A stretch of DNA of 64,000 nucleotides from Xenophilus arseniciresistens (GCF_028023875.1 NZ_JAQIPB010000013.1:62001-126000); one strand, 5' to 3'; positions 1 to 8,658 are shown, counted from the stretch's first letter. Notes: generated by a model not told the origin, from the sequence alone. Translations and numbers: made by a program.

Positions 1-1157
1 TCCAGGTCCAGCAGCAGGAAGTCGGCGGCGAACCCGGGCTCGATGCGGCCGGTGAGCCGGCCCAGGCCGGCGGCTTCGGCGCCCCGGTGCGTGCCATGGT
101 CCAGCCAGGTCCAGCCGCCGCCGCAGGAGGAATCGCCATTGGCCAGCCCGTGCGTGAGGCGCTGCGCCGTCTCGGCCGCGTCCAGCAGGCGCAGGCCGTC
201 GGCGCGCGTGCCGTCGGTGCCCAGGCCGAAGGGCACGCCCAGCAGCTGCAGCATGCCGGCGTCGAGCACGGCGTTGCCCTTCCAGGCGCTGGCAACGGGG
301 TTGTAGGCGACGGCGGCGCCGCTGTCCCGCAGCAGGCCGAACTCGCGGTGCGTGAGCAGCGTCGCATGGGCCAGCAGGGCGCTCTCGTTGAGCGCGCCCA
401 CCGCGTGCAGCAGCTCGATGGGCCGCAGGCCGCGCGCCACCAGGGAGCGCTCCACGGCTGCGAGATGCTCGTTCACATGGGTCTGGAAGCGCCGGCTGGC
501 CTCGCGCGTGAGCGCGGCCACGTCGTGCAGCATGCGGTCGCTCGCGGCCTCGGGGATGGAGATCGCGAGCGAGGGGTGCACCAGCGGGTCGTGCTCGAAC
601 GCGGCCAGGAAGCCGGCCGCGCGGTCGAGGATGCGGCGCGCCCCGGCTTCGCCGTCGGTGTTGCCGGCATCGTTGCAGATCAGGCCCAGCACGCAGCGGA
701 TGCCGGTGTCGCGCGCGGCCTGCGCCACGCCGGCCAAACCTTCTTCGGAGCGCGTGCCGGCGTCGACCACGGTGGTGAAGCCGCCGCGCAGCGATTCCCA
801 GGCCGCGAGCCTGGCCGAGAGGTAGGCCGCGTGGGTGTCCAGCACGCCCTCCATCGGCACCCAGATGCGCTTGAAGATCTCGGACGGTTCGCCGAAGGCC
901 AGCGACTTGCCGAAGGCCTGGGTGAGGTGCGTGTGGGTGTCGATGAGGCCGGGCATCAGCAGCTGCTGCGGCAGCTCGACGAATGCGCGGCCCGGGTGGG
1001 CCGCCTGCACCGCCTCGCGCGGGCCGACGTGCGTGAAGCGGCCGCCATGCACGGCCGCGGCCCAGCCGCGCTGCGCGCCCTCGGGGCGCATCAGCCACTC
1101 GGGCGCCAGCAGCAAGGGGCCGCCGTCGGTCGCGCTCAGGTCGGAGGATGAAAGCAT
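1..1157 (-). CDS. Metal-dependent amidohydrolase (Atz/Trz/cytosine-deaminase-like), 3' end outside window
   Basis: Partial gene: the ATG is at 1157 and the frame stays open to the left edge, giving about 385 residues, so little is likely missing. The protein shows the amidohydrolase order of motifs: DTHTHL near residue 80 (first metal His pair), HVNEH in the middle, HATLLT, and GTDGTRAD near the C-terminus (catalytic Asp). This fits the Atz/Trz/SsnA branch of cyclic deaminases and chlorohydrolases acting on ring C-N bonds. The substrate cannot be read from sequence. It is followed downstream of a TauE/SafE exporter and a Bug receptor gene on the same strand, suggesting one catabolic operon controlled from the 2947-3073 region. 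Confidence 0.85.
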   Translation of the reverse strand, partial: MLSSSDLSATDGGPLLLAPEWLMRPEGAQRGWAAAVHGGRFTHVGPREAVQAAHPGRAFVELPQQLLMPGLIDTHTHLTQAFGKSLAFGEPSEIFKRIWVPMEGVLDTHAAYLSARLAAWESLRGGFTTVVDAGTRSEEGLAGVAQAARDTGIRCVLGLICNDAGNTDGEAGARRILDRAAGFLAAFEHDPLVHPSLAISIPEAASDRMLHDVAALTREASRRFQTHVNEHLAAVERSLVARGLRPIELLHAVGALNESALLAHATLLTHREFGLLRDSGAAVAYNPVASAWKGNAVLDAGMLQLLGVPFGLGTDGTRADGLRLLDAAETAQRLTHGLANGDSSCGGGWTWLDHGTHRGAEAAGLGRLTGRIEPGFAADFLLLDL

Positions 1158-1167
1158 GCGAGCCTCC

Positions 1168-1914
1168 CTAGGTGAAAAGCAGGTAGACGAACCAGGCGCC
1201 CACGAGCAGCAGCAGGCCGCTGACGAGGCGCTGCAGCCGCTGCCGGTCCAGCCCGCTGGCCAGGCGCTGCCCGGCCAGCGAGCCGATCAGCAGCAGCCCG
1301 CCGCAAGCCGCGGCCAGGCCCCAGTCGAGCCTGTGTGCCGCCGCGTGCACGGCGCTGCTGGTCAGCGCCACCGGCAGCTGCACGGCCTGGGCCGCGATGA
1401 CGGCGAAGTCCACGCGCTGGCGGCACAGCATCAGCAGCGGCAGCAGCAGCACCGGGCCGCCCGTGCCCGTGAGCGCCGAACCGATGCCCACCAGCACGCC
1501 CAGGCCCGCCAGCACAGGCGCCGACAGCAGCGGCGCGGCTTCGGCATGCCGCTCCTGCGCCATGACGCCGCGCATCCCGGCAAAGAGCACCAGCGCCGTC
1601 ACCCCGGCCAGCAGCACGCGCGCGGGCAAGGCCTGCACCAGCAGGGCGCCGCCGGCCGCACCGGCCAGCGCGCCGGCCAGCAGCGGCACGGTGCGGCGGG
1701 CCAGCGCGGGCTCGCGCGCCAGGGGCCGCAGCGCCACCAGCGCCGGCAGCGCAAAGGCCAGCGAGGCCGCGGCGATGGCCTGCGGCGGCGCCACCTCGCC
1801 AAAGCGCGTGAGCACCGGCACCAGCAGCACGCCGCCGATGCCGGTCGCACCGATCAGGCCGCCGGCGAGCAGCACCGCAGGCAGCAGGATCCAGGCGTGG
1901 GCAAGCAGGGGCAT
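1168..1914 (-). CDS. TauE/SafE family sulfite/anion exporter-like membrane protein
   Basis: 248-residue, very hydrophobic protein with about eight predicted membrane segments and the glycine-rich half repeats typical of TauE/SafE: GGLIGATGIGG near residue 20 and a second GIGSALTGTGGP near residue 140. Members move sulfite, sulfoacetate or organic anions across the inner membrane. The ATG at 1914 is the only sensible start. It lies 10 bp upstream of the amidohydrolase gene and 21 bp downstream of the Bug receptor gene, so it is probably cotranscribed with both. Direction and substrate of transport are unknown. Confidence 0.85.
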   Translation of the reverse strand: MPLLAHAWILLPAVLLAGGLIGATGIGGVLLVPVLTRFGEVAPPQAIAAASLAFALPALVALRPLAREPALARRTVPLLAGALAGAAGGALLVQALPARVLLAGVTALVLFAGMRGVMAQERHAEAAPLLSAPVLAGLGVLVGIGSALTGTGGPVLLLPLLMLCRQRVDFAVIAAQAVQLPVALTSSAVHAAAHRLDWGLAAACGGLLLIGSLAGQRLASGLDRQRLQRLVSGLLLLVGAWFVYLLFT

Positions 1915-1935
1915 CGGCGCGTCGGGCTAGGCGGC

Positions 1936-2946
1936 TTACTCGGCCTTGATGTTGGCCTTGGTCACCACGTCCTGCGTGGTGCGGCGCTCCTGCGCCAGAT
2001 AGTCGCCGAAGGCCTTGCCGGTCATGACCACGGGGCGCACGGCGATGTCGCCGAGCTTGCGCACCACCTCGGGGTCCTTCATCGTCGCCTCGACGGCCTG
2101 CGTGAGCTGCTGCACGACGGACGCGGGCACGCCAGCGGGCGCCAGGATGCCGAGCCAGGAATCGACCTCGAAGTCCTTCAGGGCCGCGGTCTCGGCCAAG
2201 GCCGGCACCTGGGGCGCGATGGCCGCGCGCTGCTTCGAGGTCACGCCGAAGGCCTTGACCTTGCCGTCCTTGATGAAAGGCTGCGCCAGCGACAGGGGCA
2301 GCACGGCCAGGTCGACCTGCCCGCCGGCGACATCGGTCAGCACCTGCGGCCCGGACTTGTAGGGCACATGCACCATGTCCAGGCCCGCGCGCTGCTTGAT
2401 GAGCTCGGCCGTGACATGCAGGGACGTGCCAACGCCGTCGGTGCCGAAGTTGAGCTTGCCGGGCTCCTTCTTCACCAGTCGGACCAGCTCGGCCATGTCG
2501 GCGGCGGGCAGCCCGCTGCGCCCGATCAGCACGAAGGGCGAGACGCCGACGGTGGCGATGGGCGTGAAGTCCTTGAAGGTGTCGTAGCGAACGGCCGAGG
2601 GCGCGACCAGCGGCGCCACGTTGAGGGGACTGGCCACGGCGAAGAGCAGCGTGTAGCCGTCCGCGCTCGCGCGGGCCGCCTTCTGCGTGCCGATGGTGCC
2701 TGCCGCGCCGGCCACGTTCTCGATGACCACCGATTGCTTGAGCACTTCGCCCAGCTTCGTGTTCACCAGCCGTGCCGTGGCATCGACGCCGCCGCCGGCC
2801 GCGAACGGCACAATCAGCGTGATCGGCTTGCCGGGGTACGGCTGCGCCATGGCGGCCGGTGCGCCCAGGCCCAGCGCGAGGCTGGCACCGAGCGCCGCGG
2901 CGAAGCTGCGGCGCGACGACGAATGCAGGAGAGAAGAGCGGGGCAT
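1936..2946 (-). CDS. Bug/TctC family periplasmic solute-binding protein
   Basis: 336 residues. An N-terminal signal peptide with a hydrophobic core ends near AMAQPYPGKP, the usual mature start of Bug receptors (YP.KPI..IVPF). The hallmark segments VPFAAGGGVDATAR and VIENVAGAAGTIG are present. Bug proteins bind carboxylates or related small ligands in the periplasm; no TctA/TctB membrane partners are encoded nearby, which is common for this greatly expanded betaproteobacterial family. As first gene of the minus-strand operon, divergent from a GntR regulator, it probably feeds the amidohydrolase pathway. Confidence 0.92.
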   Translation of the reverse strand: MPRSSLLHSSSRRSFAAALGASLALGLGAPAAMAQPYPGKPITLIVPFAAGGGVDATARLVNTKLGEVLKQSVVIENVAGAAGTIGTQKAARASADGYTLLFAVASPLNVAPLVAPSAVRYDTFKDFTPIATVGVSPFVLIGRSGLPAADMAELVRLVKKEPGKLNFGTDGVGTSLHVTAELIKQRAGLDMVHVPYKSGPQVLTDVAGGQVDLAVLPLSLAQPFIKDGKVKAFGVTSKQRAAIAPQVPALAETAALKDFEVDSWLGILAPAGVPASVVQQLTQAVEATMKDPEVVRKLGDIAVRPVVMTGKAFGDYLAQERRTTQDVVTKANIKAE

Positions 2947-3012
2947 GGCAGTTTTCCTCGAACGGTGGGACGGACAACGAAGGAAGCACCCGGGCGGTGC
3001 GAGAATCTACTC

Positions 3013-3030
3013 GTTATGACAAGTTATAAC
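3013..3030. promoter_or_regulatory. Tandem GTTATNAC boxes, probable GntR-family operator
   Basis: GTTATGAC (3013-3020) and the perfect palindrome GTTATAAC (3023-3030) are repeated exactly 10 bp apart, one helical turn, in the gap between the divergent Bug receptor and GntR genes. AT-rich inverted octamers of this kind are typical of HutC-subfamily operators. The site most likely serves the regulator encoded just to its right, controlling both directions. This is inference from position and symmetry. Confidence 0.5.
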
Positions 3031-3073
3031 AAGCGATGCAAGCGCCATGCCAGCGCGATGGACGGGCGCGCCC

Positions 3074-3793
3074 ATGGCTGATCTGCCGCAATCGCTGCAT
3101 GCGCGCCTGCGCGACGCGCTGCGCGCCGACATCCTCGGAGGCCGCCTGCGCCCGGGCGACAAGCTGCCGTCCGAGTCCGAGATGCAGGCCGAGCACGGCG
3201 TCAGCCGCATCACCGTGCGGCAGGCGCTGGCCGCGCTGCAGGCCGACGGGCTGATCGTCAAGCTGCACGGAAAAGGGGCGTTCGTGTCCCATTCCAAGGC
3301 GTCGCAGAGCCTCAACCGCCTGCAGGGCCTGCACGAGGCGCTGGGCAGCGAGGCCGGCGCGGTGAGCAACCGGCGCCTGGCGTGGCGGCAGGTCAAGGCC
3401 ACGGCGGCCGTGGCCGCGCAGTTGCAGCTGCGCACCGGCGAGCCCGTCTACCAGTTGCAGACGCTGCGCTACCTGGAGCGCGAGCCGCTCTCGGTGAACA
3501 CGTCCTGGCTGCGCCCGGCCTTGGGCGAAAAACTGGGGCGCGTGGACTTCTCGCGCCGCGACCTGATCGAGGTCTTCGAGCATGAAGGCGGCCTGGCGAT
3601 CGGCCGCGCCGAGCTGGAGATCGGCGCCGGCGTCGCGCGGCCGGCCGATGCGAGGCTGCTGAAGATCGAGCCCGGCGCGCCGGTGCTGGAGGTGCAGCGC
3701 ATCGTCTACAGCCAAGGCGGCGAGCCGGTGCACGCCGAAACCGCCGTGTACCGCGCCGACACCTTCCGCTACCGTCTGGCCCTGCAACGTTGA
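3074..3793 (+). CDS. GntR/HutC-family transcriptional regulator
   Basis: 239 residues from the ATG at 3074; an in-frame ATG at 3047 would add nine residues, and neither has a good ribosome-binding site. An N-terminal winged helix (LPSESEMQAEHGVSRITVRQ, about residues 33-52) is followed by a UTRA ligand domain (YLEREPLSVNTSW; EVQRIVYSQGGEPV). Members repress catabolic genes until a pathway metabolite binds the UTRA domain. It sits divergently to the Bug-TauE-amidohydrolase operon and 19 bp before the oxygenase gene, so it probably controls both. Confidence 0.9.
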   Translation: MADLPQSLHARLRDALRADILGGRLRPGDKLPSESEMQAEHGVSRITVRQALAALQADGLIVKLHGKGAFVSHSKASQSLNRLQGLHEALGSEAGAVSNRRLAWRQVKATAAVAAQLQLRTGEPVYQLQTLRYLEREPLSVNTSWLRPALGEKLGRVDFSRRDLIEVFEHEGGLAIGRAELEIGAGVARPADARLLKIEPGAPVLEVQRIVYSQGGEPVHAETAVYRADTFRYRLALQR

Positions 3794-3812
3794 ACGCACC
3801 CGCCGCACACCC

Positions 3813-4748
3813 ATGAGCACCCCCATCCCCGTCATCGACGTCTCGGCACTTGCTTCCGACCAGGCTGCCGACCGGCGCGCCGTCGCGTCCCGCATCGGCG
3901 CCGCCTGCCGCGACATCGGCTTCTTCGCCATCACCGGCCATGGCGTGCCCCTTGAGCTGGTGCAGGGCACCTTCACCGCCAGCCAGGCCTTCTTCGCCCA
4001 GCCGCTGGCCGACAAGCAGGCGCTGGCCTATGCCAGCCTGAGCCACAACCGCGGCTATGTGGGCACCGGCGTGGAGGCGCTGGACGAGCACCGCGGCGCC
4101 GACCAGAAGGAGGCCTTCAACCTGATCTGGACCGACGAGGCCACGCGCCCGCCCAACGCCTGGCCCGCGCTGCCCGGCTGGCGCGAGCGCGTGCAGGCCT
4201 ACTTCGACGCCACGCTGGCCGCGGCCCGCAGGCTGCACCGCGCCTTCGCGCTCGACCTGGGCCTGGCCGAGGACTTCTTCGACGACAAGATCGACCGCCC
4301 GCTGGCCACTTTGCGCCTGCTGCACTACCCCGGGAGCGCGGTGGCGCAGGCGGGGCAGGAGGACGATGGCATCGGCGCGGGTGCCCACACCGACTACGGC
4401 AACGTCACCTTGCTGGCCACGGACGGCGTCTCGGGCCTGCAGGTGCAGGGCCGCGGGCGCGACGAGTGGATCGCCGTGCCGCCGCTGCCCGGCGCGTTCG
4501 TGTGCAACATCGGCGACTGCCTGATGCGCTGGACCAATGACGTGTACCTGTCCACGCCGCACCGCGTGCTGCGGCCCGCGCGCGAGCGCTATTCCATCGC
4601 GCTGTTCCTGGACCCGAACCCCGATGCGCTGGTGAGCGCGCTGCCCTCCTGCGTGCCGCCCGGCCAGGCGCCGCGCCATGCGCCCATCACCACGCAGGCC
4701 TACCTGCAGTCGCGCTTTGACGCGACTTATGGCAGCAAGGCGGGTTGA
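3813..4748 (+). CDS. 2-oxoglutarate/Fe(II) oxygenase, isopenicillin-N-synthase-like
   Basis: 311 residues. The N-terminal DIOX_N region (IPVIDVSAL, then DIGFFAITGHGVP) is followed by the catalytic double-stranded beta-helix. The iron facial triad is visible as HTDYGN (His and Asp) and TPHRV (second His), with RYSIALF supplying the Arg that binds 2-oxoglutarate. Such bacterial proteins oxidise small metabolites; the substrate is unknown. It starts 19 bp after the GntR gene, so it is probably in the same transcript and may belong to the amidohydrolase pathway. Confidence 0.88.
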   Translation: MSTPIPVIDVSALASDQAADRRAVASRIGAACRDIGFFAITGHGVPLELVQGTFTASQAFFAQPLADKQALAYASLSHNRGYVGTGVEALDEHRGADQKEAFNLIWTDEATRPPNAWPALPGWRERVQAYFDATLAAARRLHRAFALDLGLAEDFFDDKIDRPLATLRLLHYPGSAVAQAGQEDDGIGAGAHTDYGNVTLLATDGVSGLQVQGRGRDEWIAVPPLPGAFVCNIGDCLMRWTNDVYLSTPHRVLRPARERYSIALFLDPNPDALVSALPSCVPPGQAPRHAPITTQAYLQSRFDATYGSKAG

Positions 4749-4752
4749 CGGA

Positions 4753-5280
4753 TCAGGGGGCTGAAGAGGCCGCCTGCTGCTGCAGGACTTCTTCGAACTG
4801 CTGCAGCAGCGCGCGCGCGAACAGGTCCATGTTGGTGGCGCGCTCGGCAATGCCGGTGGCCAGCGTGCGGCTGGCGAGTGCATCCACATCCGCGCCCGCC
4901 ACGGCCACGCACACATGGCCGGCGGCATCGCCATAGGGGCTGCCCGAAGGGCCGGCCGCGCCGCTTTCGCACAGGCCCCAGCTGGCGCGGTGCATGGCGC
5001 GCACGCGGGCGGCCATCATGCGGGCGTAGGGTTCGGTTTCGGCGCGCATGCCTGCCATGTCGTCGGCCGTGAGTCCCATCAGCGCCTTGCCCGCGCGGCG
5101 CGAATAGACCACCGCCCCGCCCAGGAAGAAGGCCGACGCGCCCGGAATGGCCAGCAGCGCCGCCGACACCAGCCCGCCGGCCGAGGATTCGGCCACCGCC
5201 ACGGTCTGGCCGCGCGCACGCAGCGTTTCGCCAACGCGGGCGGCGATCACATTCAGGGGTGGCGGGTTCGCGGTGGTCAT
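4753..5280 (-). CDS. CinA C-terminal-domain protein (PncC-like nicotinamide-nucleotide amidase)
   Basis: 175 residues from the ATG at 5280. An in-frame TTG at 5301 would overlap the flavin reductase stop, but ATG is preferred; neither has a clear Shine-Dalgarno. The stand-alone CinA domain is recognised by VAVAESSAGGLVSAALLAIPGAS, whose Ser/Gly-rich loop carries the nucleophile, and by ESGAAGPSGSPYG. The family deamidates nicotinamide mononucleotide to nicotinate mononucleotide in pyridine-nucleotide recycling. It is convergent with the oxygenase gene (4-bp gap) and follows the flavin reductase gene. Confidence 0.88.
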   Translation of the reverse strand: MTTANPPPLNVIAARVGETLRARGQTVAVAESSAGGLVSAALLAIPGASAFFLGGAVVYSRRAGKALMGLTADDMAGMRAETEPYARMMAARVRAMHRASWGLCESGAAGPSGSPYGDAAGHVCVAVAGADVDALASRTLATGIAERATNMDLFARALLQQFEEVLQQQAASSAP

Positions 5281-5297
5281 GGCAAAGGTTGGCGCGC

Positions 5298-5807
5298 TCA
5301 AAGCGGATGTTCGGTGTAGAAGCGCCCGCCGTGGAACAGCAGCGGCGCCGTGCCGTCGCGGTGGCTGCAGCGCTCCACCTCGCCGACGAAGATCACATGG
5401 TCGCCTTCGTCATAGCGGCTGCGGTTGAAGCATTCAAAGCTGGCCACCGTGCCGGCCAGCAGCGGCGCGCCGCCTGCGCCTTCCACGTAGTCCACATCGC
5501 GCCAGCGGTCCACGTCGCGCGCGGCAAAGCGCTCGGCCAGGGCCTTCTGGTCGGCCGCGAGGATGTTGATGGCGTAGTGCGAGCCGGCGCTGAAATGCGG
5601 CATGGAGCCCGCGCGGCGGGCCAGGCTCCACAGCACCAGCGGCGGGTTCATCGAGACGGAATTGAAGGAGTTGGCCGTCAGGCCCACCAGCGAGCCGTCG
5701 GCGGCGCGTGCGGTCACGATGGTCACGCCCGTGGCGAACATGCCCAAAGCGGCGCGGAATTCAGGGGCGGAGAAATCGGGCGCCTGGGCGCGGCGGGGAG
5801 GGGACAC
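5298..5807 (-). CDS. Flavin reductase domain protein
   Basis: 169 residues starting at GTG 5807. FRAALGMFATGVTIVTAR at the N-terminus, then GLTANSFNSVSMNPPLVLWSL and HYAINILA, are the classic FMN-binding split-barrel signatures of the HpaC/RutF-type flavin reductases that supply reduced flavin to two-component monooxygenases. No monooxygenase is encoded beside it, so the partner is elsewhere or the protein acts as a general NAD(P)H:flavin oxidoreductase. It runs in tandem with the CinA-like gene, possibly cotranscribed. Confidence 0.9.
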   Translation of the reverse strand: MSPPRRAQAPDFSAPEFRAALGMFATGVTIVTARAADGSLVGLTANSFNSVSMNPPLVLWSLARRAGSMPHFSAGSHYAINILAADQKALAERFAARDVDRWRDVDYVEGAGGAPLLAGTVASFECFNRSRYDEGDHVIFVGEVERCSHRDGTAPLLFHGGRFYTEHPL

Positions 5808-5903
5808 GGAGGCCGGGGCAAAGTGAGCTGAGAAGGCGCATTCTGACCGAGCGGGCCGCGGCGGCCGGCCGCGCGCCGCAGTGGCCCTGCCACCGGCCCT
5901 GTT

Positions 5904-7133
5904 TCAACCGAAGAACCAGTAGCACACGCCGATGGCCGCAAGCACGCCGGCCAGCTCGGCCAGCAGCGCGCAGCCCACCGCATGGCGCGCGCGCTGGATG
6001 CCCACGGCGCCGAAGTACACGGCCAGTACGTAGAAGGTGGTTTCGGTGCTGCCCTGGATGGTGGCGGCCACCAGCGCGGGGAAGCTGTCCACGCCCTGGC
6101 TCTGCATGGTCTCGATCAGCATGGCGCGCGCGGCGCTGCCCGAAAAGGGCTTGACCAGCGCAGTGGGCAGCGCGTCGACGAAGCGGGTGTCCCAGCCCGT
6201 CAGGCCCACCAGCCAGCGGATGCCTTCGAGCGCCGCGTCCAGCGCGCCCGAGGCGCGCAGCACGCCAATGGCGCACAGCATGGCCACCAGGTAGGGCAGC
6301 AGGTTCTTCGCCACGTCGAAGCCTTCCTTGGCCCCTTCGACGAACTGGTCGTACACCGGCACGCGGCGCAGCGCGCCCGCGATCAGGAAGAGCAGGATCA
6401 CGCCGAACAGCACCACGCTGCCCAGCAGCGAACTGAGCGCCGTGAGTGCCGCCGCCGAGAGCGAGGCCAGCAGCGCCATGAAGGCGCCCAGCGCCAGCGC
6501 GCCGGGCAGCAGCCAGGCCAGCACCACCGGGTCCCACAGGCGCAGGCGCTGCACGGCCGCCACCGCCAGCAGGCCCGCCAGCGTGGAGGCCGTGGTGGCC
6601 AGCAGGATGGGCAGGAAGACCAGCGTCGGGTCCGGCGCGCCCTGCTGCGTGCGGTACATGAAGATGCTCACCGGCAGCAAGGTCAGCGACGAGGCATTGA
6701 GCACCAGGAAGAGGATCTGCGCGTTGCTGGCTTCATGCGGGCGCGGGTTCAGCGTCTGCAGCTCGCGCATGGCTTTGAGGCCGATGGGGGTGGCCGCGTT
6801 GTCCAGCCCCAGCGCGTTGGCCGCGAAGTTCAAGGTGATCAGCCCCAGCGCGGGATGGCCGCGCGGCACGCCGGGCATCAGCCGCGCGAACAGCGGCCCC
6901 AGCAGCCGCGCCATCGCCCCCACCAGCCCGGCCGCCTCGGCGATGCGCAAGAAGCCCAGCCACAGCGTCAGGGTGCCAAAGAGCAGCACCATCAGCTCCA
7001 CCGAGAGCTTGGCCATCGCGAACAGCGCGTCCACCATCGCCGCGAAGGCGCCGGCATCGCCGCCCAGCAGCCAGCGGCCCAGGCCGGTGGCCGCCGCGAT
7101 CAGGAAAAAAGCCAGCCACAGGGTGTTGAGCAC
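5904..7133 (-). CDS. Nucleoside-recognition (Gate) domain membrane protein, SpmA-SpmB-like fusion
   Basis: 409 residues from GTG 7133, with about ten membrane segments. Two Gate-type halves are visible: the first contains GLITLNFAANALGLDNAATPIG (SpmA-like) and the second ends with GSTETTFYVLAVYFGAVGI (SpmB-like). In Bacillus these are separate spore-maturation proteins; in non-sporulating proteobacteria fused forms are common and their role, probably small-molecule transport, is unsettled. The gene stands alone, with 96 bp to the flavin reductase gene and a divergent leader toward the DM13 gene. Confidence 0.85.
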   Translation of the reverse strand: MLNTLWLAFFLIAAATGLGRWLLGGDAGAFAAMVDALFAMAKLSVELMVLLFGTLTLWLGFLRIAEAAGLVGAMARLLGPLFARLMPGVPRGHPALGLITLNFAANALGLDNAATPIGLKAMRELQTLNPRPHEASNAQILFLVLNASSLTLLPVSIFMYRTQQGAPDPTLVFLPILLATTASTLAGLLAVAAVQRLRLWDPVVLAWLLPGALALGAFMALLASLSAAALTALSSLLGSVVLFGVILLFLIAGALRRVPVYDQFVEGAKEGFDVAKNLLPYLVAMLCAIGVLRASGALDAALEGIRWLVGLTGWDTRFVDALPTALVKPFSGSAARAMLIETMQSQGVDSFPALVAATIQGSTETTFYVLAVYFGAVGIQRARHAVGCALLAELAGVLAAIGVCYWFFG

Positions 7134-7294
7134 GGGTTGCGATCCGAAAGAGCAGGGGCGGAACGGAAAGAAAAAGGGCCGGCGACGGCGCGGCCCCCGC
7201 CATTGTGCGTGCCCCCGGGCGGCGCCTGCGGCGGTGAACGGCCGGCCGTTTTGCCCCTATGCTGCGCCCCAAGACCATCCTCCAGGAGACAGCC

Positions 7295-7366
7295 ATGGCC
7301 GATGCCGGCGTGCAGGGCGCTGCGCCCTGCCTCCCCTCGATCCCCCGGTCGCACCCGGCTGGCTGA
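7295..7366 (+). CDS. Possible 23-residue leader peptide upstream of the DM13 gene
   Basis: A short open frame begins at ATG 7295 behind a strong ribosome-binding site (CCAGGAGACAGCC) and ends at TGA 7366, 10 bp before the next start codon. Its stop overlaps the GAGG that would serve the DM13 gene, an arrangement that favours translational coupling. The peptide is rich in Pro, Ala and Gly and has no recognisable family. Whether it is translated cannot be decided from sequence; the good ribosome-binding site is the only support. Confidence 0.35.
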   Translation: MADAGVQGAAPCLPSIPRSHPAG

Positions 7367-7376
7367 GGCGCTGCCC

Positions 7377-7847
7377 ATGAAACGCCTGGTTCTGCTGCTG
7401 CTGAGCCACGCCCTGGCCATCGGCCTGGGTTTTGCGCTGGGCATCTATGCGCTGCCCATCCTCATCGCGCCTGCTGGGCCTTCGCAGGCGCAGTTGGACG
7501 AAACCGCCGGCGAGGCCCTGTTCCGCGGCCGCTTCCGGCGCGACCTGCAGGACAGCGACGCCCTGCACTGGGGCGAAGGCGCGGTGTCGGTGGGCCCGCG
7601 CCACATCAGCCTGCTGGGTGAACTGGCGCCGGGGCCGGACTACAAGCTCTACCTCTCGCCCGAGTTCGTGCAGACCGAAGCCGACTTTCTGCGGCTCAAG
7701 CCCCGCATGCTGCGCGTGGGCGACGTGAAGACCTTCCGCAACTTCCTCGTGCCGCTGCCCGCGTCGGCGGACCTGAACGCCTACAACACCGTGATCGTGT
7801 GGTGCGAGAGCTTTGGCCAGTTCATCACGGCGGCGCAGTACCGCTGA
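7377..7847 (+). CDS. DM13-domain protein, membrane-anchored
   Basis: 156 residues beginning at ATG 7377, preceded by GAGG at a proper distance. Residues 1-30 form an uncleaved signal anchor (LLLLSHALAIGLGFALGIYA). The rest is a DM13 domain: GRFRRDLQDSDALHWGEGAV, then PGPDYKLYLSP and the conserved end YNTVIVWCESFGQFITAAQY, whose Cys is typical. DM13 is a cytochrome/DOMON-like extracellular domain proposed to bind haem or a redox partner; the physiological role is unknown. Its last 23 bp overlap the convergent metallophosphoesterase gene. Confidence 0.85.
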   Translation: MKRLVLLLLSHALAIGLGFALGIYALPILIAPAGPSQAQLDETAGEALFRGRFRRDLQDSDALHWGEGAVSVGPRHISLLGELAPGPDYKLYLSPEFVQTEADFLRLKPRMLRVGDVKTFRNFLVPLPASADLNAYNTVIVWCESFGQFITAAQYR

Positions 7848-8658
7848 GCAGGCTGGGCACCTCGATGAGCTGCTGCGGCGCGAAGCCGGCCTGCTCGCCC
7901 TTGTCCGCATAGCCCAGCGGGTTGGCGATCACGCGGCAGCCGTCCTTCACATAGTCGAAGGCGCAGTGCAGGTGGCCGTGCAGCCAGAAGTCGGCCAGCG
8001 GCAGCAGCGAATCCAGCGAATTGCAGAAACCCGCCGTGCCCGGCACCAGGCCGTAGCGCGGGTCGGCGCTGGCCAAGGTGGGTGCGAAGTGAGTGACCGC
8101 CACCGTGGGGCCGTCGAAGGGCTGGGCCAATGCTGCGCGCAGCCAGGCCTGGTGGCGCAGCGCTTCTTCGCGCATCTGCGGCGCGAGCAGGGGCTCGCCA
8201 TGGCGCATGCCGCCCATCTTCTCCAGATAGAAGTTGGCGGCCCTGAAGGCCTTGCCGCGCTGGCGTTCGGCCTCGGCCGGGCCGGCGCCCGGCGGCACCA
8301 GGGCGTCGAAATCGGCCCACAGCGTGCAGCCCACGAAGCGCACGCCATCGATCACGCGGCTCTCGCGGTCCAGCCACTGGATGTCCAGCGCCTCGCACAG
8401 AGTGCGCAGCCGCTGGTGCACGGCATCGAAGTCGTCGCCGTCGTACTCGTGGTTGCCCGGCACATAAAGCACCGGCACGGGCCAGCCGCGGCGCGGCGAA
8501 AAGCGGCCCAGGCCATAGTCCTCGTCCTGCAGCAGGGAACCGTTCTGGTAGGAGCCGATGTCCCCGGCCAGCACCAGCAGGTCGGCGCCGGGCGCGGGCG
8601 CGATGCGCACCTGCGGCTGGCTTTCGAGATGCAGGTCGGAAAGCAGCTGAATCTTCAT
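7825..8658 (-). CDS. Calcineurin-like metallophosphoesterase
   Basis: 277 residues from ATG 8658; an upstream frame extension to 8751 lacks protein character. The N-terminus MKIQLLSDLHLE gives metal ligands D and H, followed by VLAGDIG, VPGNHEYD, a central VAVTHFAP and the C-terminal HGHLHCAFDY. These are the five metallophosphoesterase blocks that bind a dinuclear metal centre. Members cleave varied phosphodiesters or cyclic nucleotides; the substrate cannot be assigned. The gene is single, with its promoter in the palindrome-bearing region at 8720-8770. Confidence 0.9.
   Translation of the reverse strand: MKIQLLSDLHLESQPQVRIAPAPGADLLVLAGDIGSYQNGSLLQDEDYGLGRFSPRRGWPVPVLYVPGNHEYDGDDFDAVHQRLRTLCEALDIQWLDRESRVIDGVRFVGCTLWADFDALVPPGAGPAEAERQRGKAFRAANFYLEKMGGMRHGEPLLAPQMREEALRHQAWLRAALAQPFDGPTVAVTHFAPTLASADPRYGLVPGTAGFCNSLDSLLPLADFWLHGHLHCAFDYVKDGCRVIANPLGYADKGEQAGFAPQQLIEVPSLLSGTAPP

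Noticed and set aside
835-3081. Very long plus-strand frame opposite the TauE and Bug genes
   Set aside because: It is a mirror frame of GC-rich genes: its translation is Arg/Gln/His/Gly-rich with no domain, while the minus strand encodes two clear families in the same stretch.
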